Shown here: positions 1 through 8,603 of the stretch, piece after piece
Layout: every line of letters starts with the position of its first letter
How positions within the stretch are numbered: position 1 is the stretch's first letter
DNA from: Pseudomonadota bacterium
Lineage (GTDB): Bacteria > Pseudomonadota > Gammaproteobacteria > Xanthomonadales > Xanthomonadaceae
Direction of reading: 5' to 3'
DNA: 64,000 nucleotides
NCBI GenBank assembly: GCA_023419315.1
Contig: JAEZYE010000009.1
Location: 1-64,000, forward strand
Notes under the pieces: generated by a model
What the model saw: the letters and a program-made list of their open reading frames with translations, nothing else
Told to the model about the DNA's origin: nothing
Databases searched by the model: none
Translations under genes and position numbers: made by a program

Positions 1-43
1 GGGAGGGCTATGCTCCGCGGCAATCCACAGCGCGGGCCGTCAC

Positions 44-1306
44 GTGTTCCCCAGCCTCTTTTTCATCCTCCGCATCCTCGCCGCCTGGGCCGTAGTCGCG
101 ATGATTGCCGCCCTGCTCTGGGGCGGAATGCTCAATGTGTTCGGCGACGATCGCGGCCCCGGCCCGGTGTTCGCCATCCTGCTGATGCTGGTCACGGTTG
201 CGGTGGTGATCAGCACGCTCTCGCACATTCGGCGCGTCGGGTTGATTGCCGGCCGGCTGGATCACCAGAGCCTGTCCAACCGCCATCGCCGCCAGATCGA
301 GATTCCGTTCGAGGCCGACGAGGCTTTCCTGCTGGTCGATGCCGCCGTGCGCGAACTGCCGCGCGTGGAGGAAGTCGAAAGTGCGCGCGACAGTCTGCAG
401 GTGCGCGCGAAGCTGCAGCGGCTCGATCCCTACGGGCACGGGCGGCCCGGCCGCTACAACCTGTTCGCGCGTTTCGGCACGCGCCGCAACCAGATTCTGG
501 CGACGGTCACCCCGGGTGCGGGCACGTGCAGTGTGTCGCTGCTGTGCGAGCCCGATGCCAGCGCGTGGAGCGACATGCTGAAGGTGGACGACGGCACCAA
601 TCTGGAGAACGCCGAAGCGCTGGCCCGCGCGCTCGCGCGCCGCGTCGGCGAACGGCGTCGGCAGGAAAAAGTCGATACCGCGCAGACCATCACCGAGAAA
701 GAACTGACGGTCGCCCGCCTCAACCTGCTGCAGGCGCAGGTCGAACCGCACTTCCTCTACAACACGCTGGCGAGCGCGCAGGTATTGACGCGAACGGATC
801 CCGCGCGCGCGGATCTGATGCTCGGCCATCTGATCCAGTACCTGCGCCGTTCGTTGCCCCGCGCCGAGGACGCGATGTCCACGCTCGGCGAAGAACTGGA
901 ACGCGCCGACGCCTATCTGGAAATCCTGAAAATCCGCATGGGTGCGCGTCTGCAGACGCAGGTCGACATTCCCGAATCGCTGCGCGACGTGCCGATGCCT
1001 TCGATGATGCTGCAGACGCTGGTGGAGAACGCAATCAAGCACGGGCTGGAACCGAAGCCGGGCGGCGGGACGATCTGGGTGCTGGCACGCCGGCATGATC
1101 GGCAGGTGGCGATCACTGTCGCCGACGATGGACAGGGCTTCGGCAGCCAGAACAGCGGCACCGGAATCGGCCTGAAGAACGTGCGCGAACGCCTGCGCCT
1201 GACCTATGGCAACGACGCGTCCTTCTCGATCATTTCCAACTTTCCCCAGGGCGTGGCGGCGACGCTGAACCTGCCGCTGGCGCACACCGGAGCCGGACAT
1301 GGCTAA
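44..1306 (+). CDS. LytS/YehU-type sensor histidine kinase (5' end may lie outside window)
   Basis: Membrane sensor kinase that would phosphorylate the LytTR regulator encoded immediately downstream. Two hydrophobic segments (about residues 8-30 and 41-60) precede a cytoplasmic part. The His_kinase family core is clear: EPHFLYN with the phospho-acceptor His at about residue 236, the N-box LVENAIKHG near 327-334, and glycine boxes DDGQGFG and GTGIGLKNV near 361-380. Residues 80-190, between membrane and kinase core, form a region I do not recognise; it is not an obvious GAF or PAS domain. The GTG at 44 is used as start, but the reading frame stays open to base 2, so the true start may lie upstream of the window. 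The stop overlaps the next gene by 8 bases, indicating translational coupling. Ligand unknown. Confidence 0.85.
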   Translation: MFPSLFFILRILAAWAVVAMIAALLWGGMLNVFGDDRGPGPVFAILLMLVTVAVVISTLSHIRRVGLIAGRLDHQSLSNRHRRQIEIPFEADEAFLLVDAAVRELPRVEEVESARDSLQVRAKLQRLDPYGHGRPGRYNLFARFGTRRNQILATVTPGAGTCSVSLLCEPDASAWSDMLKVDDGTNLENAEALARALARRVGERRRQEKVDTAQTITEKELTVARLNLLQAQVEPHFLYNTLASAQVLTRTDPARADLMLGHLIQYLRRSLPRAEDAMSTLGEELERADAYLEILKIRMGARLQTQVDIPESLRDVPMPSMMLQTLVENAIKHGLEPKPGGGTIWVLARRHDRQVAITVADDGQGFGSQNSGTGIGLKNVRERLRLTYGNDASFSIISNFPQGVAATLNLPLAHTGAGHG

Positions 1307-2063
1307 GGCCGTCATTGCCGAGGACGAGGAACTGCTGCGCACCGCGCTGGCTTCACTGCTGCGCGACGTCTGGCCCGAGCTGCAACTGGTGGCGCAATGC
1401 GAAGACGGCGCGAGCGCGCTGGAAGCCATCGCCGAACATCAGCCGGAGTTCGCGTTCCTCGACATCCGCATGCCGGGATTGACCGGCATGGATGTCGCCG
1501 CCGCGCTGCCCGAGGCCAGCCCGGCCACCCAGGTCGTTTTCGTCACCGCCTACGATCAGTACGCCATCGATGCCTTCGAACAGGGTGCGGTCGATTACCT
1601 GCTCAAGCCGATCACGCGCGAACGCCTGCAGACCACGGTGCAACGCTTGCGGCAGCGCAGCGGCGCACATCCGGATGCCGATACGCTGGCCGCGCTGCTC
1701 AACCAGTTGCGTGCGCAATCGCCGCGCAATGCGCAACCGCCACTGGTGTGGATCACCGCCAGTGCCGGCAAGGAAACGCGACTGATTCTGGTCGAAGACG
1801 TCGCCTACTTCCGCGCCGACAACAAATACACCACCGTCGTCACCGCCGAAGGCGAGGCGCTGTTGCGCACCTCGCTGCGCGATCTGCTCGAAGGCCTGGA
1901 TCCCAATACGTTCCGGCAGATCCACCGCTCCACGATCGTCAACCTGAAATCGGTCGCCTCGGTCACCCGTGACGACACCGGCCGCGGCCTGCTCAAGCTC
2001 CGGCAGCGCCCGGAAACACTCACCGTCAGCCAGGCGTTCATGTCGCTGTTCCGTGGCATGTGA
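1299..2063 (+). CDS. LytTR-family response regulator
   Basis: DNA-binding response regulator, 254 residues. The N-terminal receiver domain has the acidic pair EDE near residues 8-10, the phosphorylation site Asp55 in LDIRMPG, a Thr at about 84 in FVTAYD and the conserved Lys in LLKPI. The C-terminal half (about 150-250) is a LytTR domain with a typical IHRSTIVNL motif. LytTR proteins bind direct repeats in promoters and are normally paired with LytS-type kinases such as the overlapping upstream gene, so the two form one two-component system. A small lipoprotein gene follows within 25 bases and is probably co-transcribed. Target genes are not evident from the window. Confidence 0.9.
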   Translation: MAKAVIAEDEELLRTALASLLRDVWPELQLVAQCEDGASALEAIAEHQPEFAFLDIRMPGLTGMDVAAALPEASPATQVVFVTAYDQYAIDAFEQGAVDYLLKPITRERLQTTVQRLRQRSGAHPDADTLAALLNQLRAQSPRNAQPPLVWITASAGKETRLILVEDVAYFRADNKYTTVVTAEGEALLRTSLRDLLEGLDPNTFRQIHRSTIVNLKSVASVTRDDTGRGLLKLRQRPETLTVSQAFMSLFRGM

Positions 2064-2086
2064 AGCCTGAATCCCGCGAGGTCGCC

Positions 2087-2440
2087 ATGCGCCTGCTTAC
2101 CGTTACCCTGTCAATCGTGCTGTCGCTGTTCGGTTGCGACGATTCGCCGACGTTGACCTCCACCGTCCGCGACAGCGCCGGCTCCATCGATCGCCTGCAC
2201 AGCCAGGTACGCGTCACCGATGGCAAAGGCCGCTTCGCTTGCCTCGCCAGCGCGAGCGGTCGTTGCCACTACGCCGTCTTCGACGCTGCCTGCGATTCGG
2301 CAGCCCGCGGGTGCACGCCAGCGCACACAACCCGCTTCAGCATCGGCGCCGGGGAATCGGTGGTGCGCACGGGATTGCCCAGACATCCGCGCGTCTGCGT
2401 GGACGGCGCGCATGCGCCTGCGGAATGCCAGCCGGGCTGA
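2087..2440 (+). CDS. Small cysteine-rich putative lipoprotein
   Basis: Predicted 117-residue secreted lipoprotein. The ATG at 2087 is preferred over an in-frame GTG at 2060, because from 2087 the protein begins directly with a hydrophobic signal segment ending in the lipobox LFGC (Cys17). The mature part carries several further cysteines (FAC, GRC, AAC, RGC, RVC, AEC), which suggests disulfide bonds in the periplasm. No domain is recognised. It follows the LytTR regulator closely and is likely the third gene of that transcript, perhaps an accessory or output of the signalling system. That role is inferred from position only. Confidence 0.6.
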   Translation: MRLLTVTLSIVLSLFGCDDSPTLTSTVRDSAGSIDRLHSQVRVTDGKGRFACLASASGRCHYAVFDAACDSAARGCTPAHTTRFSIGAGESVVRTGLPRHPRVCVDGAHAPAECQPG

Positions 2441-2445
2441 GGGGC

Positions 2446-2781
2446 TCAGTGCGCGTGTTCGAAGGTCTTCGCGCCGCAGCCGATGCACTTGCGATAGATC
2501 TCGCCGCGACGGTTCACGCGGGGACGCGACATCAGTCCTCCGCAGGCGCAGCGCTGTTCGCGCCCGAGCGTCCAGCGATACAGCCGCCAACTCGAATGCA
2601 GCGCCCACCCCGTGCCGATGAGGAGCGCCAGCAGGAAACCGATGGACGCAACCCGGCCACTGGTCAGACCGGATGTGCCGACATTCAACCGGCTCACCAC
2701 TTCGGCGAAAACCAGCCCGGCCCCGGCGATCGCCAGAGCGGGGGTGTAGAGGTGCAACACCATCCGCGACATCAGCTTCAT
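2446..2781 (-). CDS. Small membrane protein with C-terminal zinc-ribbon-like cysteines
   Basis: Predicted 111-residue protein from the ATG at 2781 (MKLMSRMV); the frame extends 20 codons upstream but without a membrane-protein-like start. Two hydrophobic helices occupy about residues 10-30 and 42-62. The C-terminal third has CACGG followed about 20 residues later by CIGCGAK, an arrangement like a zinc ribbon. It converges on the lipoprotein gene with only 5 bases between the stops. I do not recognise the family; a small metal-binding membrane protein is the most that can be said. Confidence 0.55.
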   Translation of the reverse strand: MKLMSRMVLHLYTPALAIAGAGLVFAEVVSRLNVGTSGLTSGRVASIGFLLALLIGTGWALHSSWRLYRWTLGREQRCACGGLMSRPRVNRRGEIYRKCIGCGAKTFEHAH

Positions 2782-2869
2782 CACGCATTCCCTGTGGACC
2801 GGCCAGACGCCGGCAAAGCCCGGCCATTCTCCGGTCTGCACCCTTCGTCTGCCAAGGGCGCGGCGGGAC

Positions 2870-3853
2870 TCAGGTGGTGATGGTCTGGGTCAGCGATTCC
2901 CAGGTCGGCGGCAGCGGCCAGTCGGCAATCTGGTTGCCGTCGAGGACGCGGCGCAAGTCGCGCCGATCCACTTGGGGCGCCAGCGCATTCACCAGTTCCA
3001 GCGCGTAGTCGCGCAGCACGCGTTCGCGCGGCAGCACTGCCCACGCGATGCATTCCTTCACTTCCTTCGGCGCCGGCCACGCGCGCAGATCGGTATCGGC
3101 GCTGCCCACGGCCATTTCCGCCAGCAGGCCCACGCCGAGGCCGGCGCGGACGTAGGTCTTGATCAGATCCGCGTCCAGTGCGGTGACCGCAATCGTCGGT
3201 TCCAGCCCGACACTCGCAAACGCGCGTTGCAGCGACGAACCCGGACGCGTCGAGGAGTCGTAGCTGATCAGCGGCTGTTCGGCGAGTTCTCGCATGCCCG
3301 GAGCCGGCCCATCGGCATCCAGCGCATGCCCGCGCGGCACGATGACCAGGCGGCGCCAGCGGTACAGCGGCACCGCGATGCCGCCGTGCGGTTCGTCGCC
3401 GGCGGTGCTGATGATCGCGATGTCGGCGTCGCCCTGGCTCAGCAGATCCAGCGCAGTGCTTTCGGCCGCGTGCTGCAGGTGCACGCTGACCTGCGGATAC
3501 GCACGCTTGATGCGCGCCACCGCCGGCGGCAGCACGAAGCGGGCCTGCGTGTGCGTCGTCGCCAGGATCAGCTGGCCCTGGCTTTCGCGGCGCTGGTTGG
3601 CGGCGTAGGTGCGGATGTTGTTGGCTTCCGACAGCACGGCGCGCGCGCGCTCGATCACTTCCTCGCCGGCCGGCGTCACCGCTTCCAGGCTGCGTCCCTT
3701 GCGTACGAACAGCAGGAAGCCCAGTTCGTCTTCCAGCTGCTTGAGCTGCTTGGACAGTCCGGGCTGGGTGGCATGCACGCGGGCCGCCGCCAGCGTGATG
3801 TTCAGATCCGCGTCGGCGATCGCCACCAGGTAGCGCAGTTGGGTCAACGTCAT
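2870..3853 (-). CDS. cysB: LysR-type regulator of cysteine biosynthesis, CysB-like
   Basis: Transcriptional activator of sulfate assimilation, 327 residues, the usual length for CysB. It starts MTLTQLRYLVAIAD and has the winged helix-turn-helix within residues 1-60 (HATQPGLSKQLKQLE), followed by a periplasmic-binding-protein-like effector domain. CysB proteins respond to N-acetylserine. The region HTQARFVLPP and the overall collinearity match CysB rather than other LysR members. It is divergent from cysG with a 172-base shared upstream region, a layout in which it may control both itself and the siroheme gene needed by sulfite reductase. cysK lies just beyond cysG. Confidence 0.85.
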   Translation of the reverse strand: MTLTQLRYLVAIADADLNITLAAARVHATQPGLSKQLKQLEDELGFLLFVRKGRSLEAVTPAGEEVIERARAVLSEANNIRTYAANQRRESQGQLILATTHTQARFVLPPAVARIKRAYPQVSVHLQHAAESTALDLLSQGDADIAIISTAGDEPHGGIAVPLYRWRRLVIVPRGHALDADGPAPGMRELAEQPLISYDSSTRPGSSLQRAFASVGLEPTIAVTALDADLIKTYVRAGLGVGLLAEMAVGSADTDLRAWPAPKEVKECIAWAVLPRERVLRDYALELVNALAPQVDRRDLRRVLDGNQIADWPLPPTWESLTQTITT

Positions 3854-4025
3854 GGAGCGTGTCCGGTAGTCGCTTTGCGGCCTGGGAGGCCATGACTGTA
3901 GAGGAATTGCCCGAACCGTAACGCGCGGACCTCATAACCTCAAGGCATGTGCGAGCGGGTGCAAGTTATTTCCTTGTGCCGAGGCGTGGGGGCTACGGTC
4001 ATGAGCCCTTATCGATCCCGCCGCC

Positions 4026-5489
4026 GTGGCCCGCGTCCGCCCTCCCCTGTTCCCGCTGTTCGCCGATCTGAAGGATCGCGCCGTGCTCGTGGTCGGCGGT
4101 GGCGCAGTGGCCGAACGCAAGATCGAAGCCTTGCTCGAAGCCGGTGCGCGTCCGCGCGTGCAGGCGCCCGCGGTCACGCCGCGCGTGCAGGCCTGGATCG
4201 AGAGCGGAGACATCGAACACATCGGGACCGCGTTCGACGAGACGGCGCTCGACGTCGTCTGGTTTGTCATTGCGGCCACCGACGACACGCGCGTGAACCA
4301 GGCCGTCGCCGACGCTGCCGAGCGACGACAGCGCTGGGCGAACGTGGTCGATGATGCGGCGCTGTCGAGCATCCACATGCCGGCACGCGTACAACGCGGC
4401 GATCTTCAGATCGCGATTTCCAGCGGTGGCGGCGCGCCGATGATCGCCCGCCACCTGCGCCGCCGGCTGGAAAGCTGGCTCGATGACAGCTGGGGCGCCA
4501 TCACCGATCTGTTCGGGCGCGAACGCGAGCGCATCCGTGCGCGGTTTCCCGACATCAGCGAACGGCGGCGCTTCTTCGAACAGATGCTCGATGGCGCATT
4601 GCCCCGCCTGCTGCGCCAGCAGCGCTTCGAACAGGCGGCGCATTGCCTGCGCGATGCGCTCGACGCGCCGGCGGATATCGAGCCGCAGGCCGGATCGGTC
4701 GTGCTGGTCGGGGCCGGGCCCGGCGACCCGGGGCTGCTTACGCTCAACGCGCTGCGCGCGATGAACGAGGCCGACGTCATCCTGCACGACCGTCTGGTCA
4801 GTGCGGAGGTACTGCAACTGGGACGCCGCGATGCGCAGCGCATCGAAGTAGGCAAATCGGCGAACGGGCACAGCATCCGCCAGGAGCACATCCATGCGCT
4901 GATGCTGGAGCACGCGCGCGCCGGACGCCGCGTGGTGCGGCTGAAGGGCGGTGATCCGTTCGTGTTCGGGCGCGGCGGCGAGGAACTGCAGTTCTTGCAT
5001 GCGCATGGCATCGCCTTCGAAGTGGTGCCGGGGATCACCGCGGCCGTGGCCTGCGCCGCCTATGCCGGCATTCCGCTGACGCACCGCGGCCATGCGCAAT
5101 CCGTACGCCTGGTGACCGCGCACTGCCGGGAATCCCTGGACACGCTGGACTGGGCCGCGCTGGCGCGGGAGCAGCAGACCCTGGCCTTCTACATGGGCGT
5201 GGCCGGGCTTGAACACATCCAGCAACGGTTGCTGACCGAAGGTTGTCCGGCCGCCACGCCTTTCGCGTTGATCGAACGAGGCTCCCGCAATGACCAGCGT
5301 GTCATCGCAGGCCGGCTCGACGGGCTCGCTGCCACCGCACGCGCCCACGGCGTTGCATCGCCGGCCCTGCTGATACTCGGCGAGGTCGCGGCGCTGGCCG
5401 TGGACCTGCACTGGTTCGGCGCGCCCGTGCTGACCTCGACATTCCCTTTCGATTCCGCGGCGCAGCCTACCCTCCCGCACGCCGCCTGA
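4026..5489 (+). CDS. cysG: Siroheme synthase (trifunctional CysG)
   Basis: Fusion enzyme making siroheme, the cofactor of sulfite (and nitrite) reductase, from uroporphyrinogen III. The N-terminal part (about 1-205) is the precorrin-2 dehydrogenase/sirohydrochlorin ferrochelatase with the Rossmann motif [13 protein letters not shown]. The C-terminal part (about 215-487) is uroporphyrinogen-III C-methyltransferase with [13 protein letters not shown] and the [15 protein letters not shown] motif. Total length of 487 residues is normal for the fusion. The start is a GTG at 4026, preceded by no strong Shine-Dalgarno. It is divergent from cysB and 19 bases before cysK, so the three genes form a sulfur-assimilation unit. 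Confidence 0.93.
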   Translation: MARVRPPLFPLFADLKDRAVLVVGGGAVAERKIEALLEAGARPRVQAPAVTPRVQAWIESGDIEHIGTAFDETALDVVWFVIAATDDTRVNQAVADAAERRQRWANVVDDAALSSIHMPARVQRGDLQIAISSGGGAPMIARHLRRRLESWLDDSWGAITDLFGRERERIRARFPDISERRRFFEQMLDGALPRLLRQQRFEQAAHCLRDALDAPADIEPQAGSVVLVGAGPGDPGLLTLNALRAMNEADVILHDRLVSAEVLQLGRRDAQRIEVGKSANGHSIRQEHIHALMLEHARAGRRVVRLKGGDPFVFGRGGEELQFLHAHGIAFEVVPGITAAVACAAYAGIPLTHRGHAQSVRLVTAHCRESLDTLDWAALAREQQTLAFYMGVAGLEHIQQRLLTEGCPAATPFALIERGSRNDQRVIAGRLDGLAATARAHGVASPALLILGEVAALAVDLHWFGAPVLTSTFPFDSAAQPTLPHAA

Positions 5490-5508
5490 CCTTCTGGAGA
5501 TTCCCCGC

Positions 5509-6468
5509 ATGGCCATCCATGACAGCATTCTCGACACCATCGGCCGAACCCCGGTCGTCAAACTGCATCGCCTCGCGCCGAAAGGCGTCGAGCTGTACGC
5601 AAAAGTCGAATCGTTCAATCCGGGCGGTTCGGTCAAGGATCGCCTCGCGCTGGCCATCGTCCTCGACGCGGAAGCCAAGGGACTGCTGAAGCCCGGCGAC
5701 ACCATCGTGGAAGCCACGTCGGGCAATACCGGCGTCGCACTGGCGATGGTCGCCGCGGCTCGTGGCTACAAGTTCGTCGCAACGATGGCCGAAACGTTCT
5801 CCATCGAACGCCGCAAGCTGATGCGCGCCTACGGCGCCAAGGTCATCCTCACGCCCGCGGCCGAACGCGGCAGCGGCATGGTGCGACGCGCGGAAGAACT
5901 GGCGAAGAAGCATGGCTGGTTCCTCGCGCGCCAGTTCACCAATCCGGCCAATCCGGCCTACCACCGTCAGACCACCGCCGCCGAAATCCTGCGCGATTTC
6001 GCGGGACGCCGGCTGGATCATTTCGTGACCGGCTGGGGCACGGGCGGCACCTTGACCGGCGTCGGCGAGGTGCTCCGCGCCGCGCGGCCCGAGGTCCGCA
6101 TCACCGCTTCGGAACCCGCCGCCGCGCCGCTGCTGCAAGGCAAGGAATGGTCGCCGCACAAGATCCAGGGCTGGACGCCCGACTTCGTGCCGGAAGTGCT
6201 GAACCGGGAAGTCGCCGACGAGATCCTGTCGATCGATGATGCGACCGCAATCGCCACGTCGCGCCGGCTCGCCGCCGAGGAAGGCATCTTCGTCGGCATC
6301 TCGGCAGGCGCCACCGTCGCCGCAGCATTGCAGGTGGCGGAGAAGGCCAGCGAAAGCGCTGTCATCCTGGCGATGCTGCCCGACACCGGCGAACGCTATT
6401 TCTCGACGCCGCTGTTCGAAGGCGTGAACGAAGGTTCGGACGACGAGTGGCTCGAATCGCTCGGCTGA
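5509..6468 (+). CDS. cysK: Cysteine synthase (O-acetylserine sulfhydrylase)
   Basis: PLP-dependent enzyme that converts O-acetylserine and sulfide to cysteine. The PLP lysine is Lys43 in NPGGSVKDR; the substrate loop TSGNTG is at 70-75; the phosphate-binding loop GTGGTLTG and the ISAGAT motif follow. At 319 residues it matches the CysK/CysM fold type II family without extra domains; CysK is preferred over CysM on general similarity but the isozyme is not certain. It sits 19 bases downstream of cysG, giving a cysG-cysK transcript, and is followed by a strong hairpin at 6484-6508. Confidence 0.9.
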   Translation: MAIHDSILDTIGRTPVVKLHRLAPKGVELYAKVESFNPGGSVKDRLALAIVLDAEAKGLLKPGDTIVEATSGNTGVALAMVAAARGYKFVATMAETFSIERRKLMRAYGAKVILTPAAERGSGMVRRAEELAKKHGWFLARQFTNPANPAYHRQTTAAEILRDFAGRRLDHFVTGWGTGGTLTGVGEVLRAARPEVRITASEPAAAPLLQGKEWSPHKIQGWTPDFVPEVLNREVADEILSIDDATAIATSRRLAAEEGIFVGISAGATVAAALQVAEKASESAVILAMLPDTGERYFSTPLFEGVNEGSDDEWLESLG

Positions 6469-6483
6469 GCCATCCGCTGCACC

Positions 6484-6508
6484 GCATCGCGGCACGCCGC
6501 CGCGATGC
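6484..6508. terminator. Hairpin between convergent cysK and VOC gene
   Basis: A perfect 10-bp stem (GCATCGCGGC with GCCGCGATGC, loop ACGCC) lies between the cysK stop at 6468 and the stop of the oppositely oriented VOC gene at 6509. There is no clear T-run on either side. Placement between converging genes fits a bidirectional terminator. Confidence 0.55.
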
Positions 6509-6893
6509 TCAGGCTTCGTAGAGTTCGAGCGGCAGATCGTCCGGATCGGCGAAGAAGGTGAAGCGCTTGCCGGTGTACTCGTCGATGCGGATGGCTTCCA
6601 CTTCGACGTCGTGCGAAGCCAGATGGTGGACCGCGGCGTCGAGATCATCGACGCGACGCCAGATGCCGCAGCCCGCACGCTTCCGGCCGCGATACGCGTG
6701 GCGGCGGATCAGGGAACGAGAAGAGCTCGATCTGCGTCGTCGCATCCACGCGCATATCAAGCTTCCACGACTGGCGCGCCTGGCGATACGACTCGGCCAT
6801 CACCTGCAGGCCGAGCACCTCGACATAGAAGCGGCGCGAACACGCGTAGTCCGAGGCGATGATCGCCACGTGATGCAGGCCGGCCAGCTTCAT
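6509..6893 (-). pseudogene. VOC (glyoxalase-like, YaeR-type) gene broken by a frameshift
   Basis: The start at 6893 opens a VOC-superfamily protein (KLAGLHHVAIIASDYACSR, then IELFSFPDPPPR and RPEACGLRHLA). This frame runs into a stop about three codons after LRHLA, near 6645. The rest of the same protein continues in another frame (VDDLDAAVHHL, then DEYTGKRFTFFADPD and LPLELYEA) to the stop at 6509. The two parts together match the full length of YaeR-like proteins (about 128 residues). Comparison with the family pattern, where a Phe and one more residue should precede VDDL, suggests two missing bases close to 6645-6655. Either the gene is a recent pseudogene or the assembly has an indel in a GC-rich spot. 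If intact it would be a small metal-dependent dioxygenase/glyoxalase-fold protein of unknown substrate. Confidence 0.8.
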
Positions 6894-6915
6894 TGCCTCG
6901 TCGCCCTGTCGCAGG

Positions 6916-8463
6916 TCAATGCGCGGCGGCCGCGTCGGCGCCCGCGTTGCCGGCGCGCGCGTGCTTGCCGCTCTGCATGAACAACACCAGCGGCATCGAC
7001 AACAGCGTCAGCAGCATCATCAGCTTGAAGTCGTTGAGGTAACCGATCGCCGCCGATTGCCGCATCACTTCCGCGTTGAGCGCGGCCGCGCCCGCGGTGG
7101 TCACCGGATTCCAGAGGGCCGGCAGCAAACTGGTTTCAGCGCCGAATGCGGGAATGCGCGAACCGATTTCGGCGTGGTTGATCTGCCCGGCGCGCGAAAG
7201 CAGCGTCATCACCACGGAAATGCCGACCGACGAACCGATGTTGCGGACCAGGCTGAAAAGCCCGGCGGCCTCGGTGCGCTGATGCGGCTCGAGCGTCGCA
7301 TACGCCACGGTTGAAATCGGCACGAACACGAGGCCCAGGCCGAGCCCCTGCGCGATGCCCAGCCAGATGATGGACGCCATGGAGGCCGTCGGCCCGAATT
7401 CGGTCATGCCGTGCAGCGAGTACACCATCAAGCCCATGCCCACAAGGATCGGCCCGCGCGCATCGACACGCCCCAGCAACCGTCCGACGATCATCATGCT
7501 GAACATCGTGCCGACGCCACGGGGCGCCAGCACCAGGCCGATGGTCAGCACCGGATAGTTCATCAGCGTGCTCAGGTAGGGCGGCAGCAGCGCGAGCGTC
7601 GCGAACAGCACGATGCCGACGATGAAAATCAACGCGCAGCCAACGGCGAAATTGCCGTTCTTCAGCAGGCTCAGATCGAGGAGTGCGTGCTCGCGCTTGC
7701 GCCACCACCACAACGCATAGGTGTACAGCGCGAGGAACGCGATGGCCGCTTCCAGCTGGATTTCCAGACTGCCGAACCAGTCTTCGCCCTGCCCGCGATC
7801 GAGGAACAGCTGCAATGCGCCGATGCCGAGTGCAAGCAGGCCCAGTCCGATGCCATCGAGCGGTCGCTCGTGCGGCACATCCTTCTTCACGCTGGCCATG
7901 ATGCCGATCAGCGCAAGGATGCCGATCGGCAGGTTGATCAGGAACACCCAATGCCAGCTGTAGTTCTGGGTGAGGAATCCACCCAGCGGCGGACCGAGAA
8001 TGGGCCCGACCATGATGCCCATGCCCCACATCGCCATCGCGGCGCCGTGCTTCTCCTTCGGAAACGAATCAAGCAGCAGCGATTGCGAGATCGGCACCAG
8101 CGAGGCGCCGAAGACGCCTTGCAGGATGCGGTAGAACACCATCTCGCCAATGCCGGTCGCGATGCCGCACAACAGCGAGGCGACGGTGAAGCCGGCCACC
8201 GCGATGATCAGCAGGCGGCGACGTCCCAGGCGACCGGCCAGCCAGCCGGTGACCGGCGTCAGGATCGCCGCGGCCACGATGTAGCTGGTGAGCACCCACG
8301 ACACCTGATCCTGCGTGGCGGACAGCGAGCCCTGCATGTCCGGCAATGCGACGTTAGCGATGGTGGTGTCCAGCGCCTGCATCAGCGTCGCCAGCATCAC
8401 CGACACCACCAGCAACGTGCGATTGCCGCCGTTCTCGTCCTGCTTCTTCAATCGGCTGATCAT
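6916..8463 (-). CDS. emrB: DHA2-family multidrug efflux MFS transporter, EmrB-like
   Basis: Inner-membrane proton-drug antiporter of 515 residues with about 14 predicted membrane helices, the mark of the DHA2 branch. Diagnostic motifs are LDTTIANVALPDMQG in the first helix, GWLAGRLGRRRLL in the 2-3 loop (motif A) and GPILGPPLGG in helix 5 (motif C). EmrB pairs with the membrane-fusion protein EmrA and an outer-membrane channel to expel hydrophobic compounds such as uncouplers. It is the last gene of the marR-emrA-emrB unit. The spacing from emrA is unusually long (140 bases) and contains a repeat-like sequence. No TolC-like gene is in the window. Confidence 0.9.
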   Translation of the reverse strand: MISRLKKQDENGGNRTLLVVSVMLATLMQALDTTIANVALPDMQGSLSATQDQVSWVLTSYIVAAAILTPVTGWLAGRLGRRRLLIIAVAGFTVASLLCGIATGIGEMVFYRILQGVFGASLVPISQSLLLDSFPKEKHGAAMAMWGMGIMVGPILGPPLGGFLTQNYSWHWVFLINLPIGILALIGIMASVKKDVPHERPLDGIGLGLLALGIGALQLFLDRGQGEDWFGSLEIQLEAAIAFLALYTYALWWWRKREHALLDLSLLKNGNFAVGCALIFIVGIVLFATLALLPPYLSTLMNYPVLTIGLVLAPRGVGTMFSMMIVGRLLGRVDARGPILVGMGLMVYSLHGMTEFGPTASMASIIWLGIAQGLGLGLVFVPISTVAYATLEPHQRTEAAGLFSLVRNIGSSVGISVVMTLLSRAGQINHAEIGSRIPAFGAETSLLPALWNPVTTAGAAALNAEVMRQSAAIGYLNDFKLMMLLTLLSMPLVLFMQSGKHARAGNAGADAAAAH

Positions 8464-8516
8464 GATCCGGCTTACCGCGAAGCGTCGCGCCTTGATTGCA
8501 CGACGGGAAATTCAGG

Positions 8517-8591
8517 TGTCACCCCGAGCGCCGCGAACCGCGGGCGACTCCACCACAGCGCCGCACACGACACGGCGACGCCCGGAATGAC
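8517..8591. repeat. Repeat-like element with inverted ends between emrA and emrB
   Basis: The ends form imperfect inverted repeats: GTCACCCCGAGCG at the left and, read on the minus strand, GTCATTCCGGGCG at the right (10 of 13 identical). The interior has CCGCGAACCGCGG. Sequences ending in GTCATTCCGGG are typical of dispersed intergenic repeats in related genomes, but no second copy is present here to confirm it. Confidence 0.35.
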
Positions 8592-8603
8592 GTTAGCAAA
8601 CAA

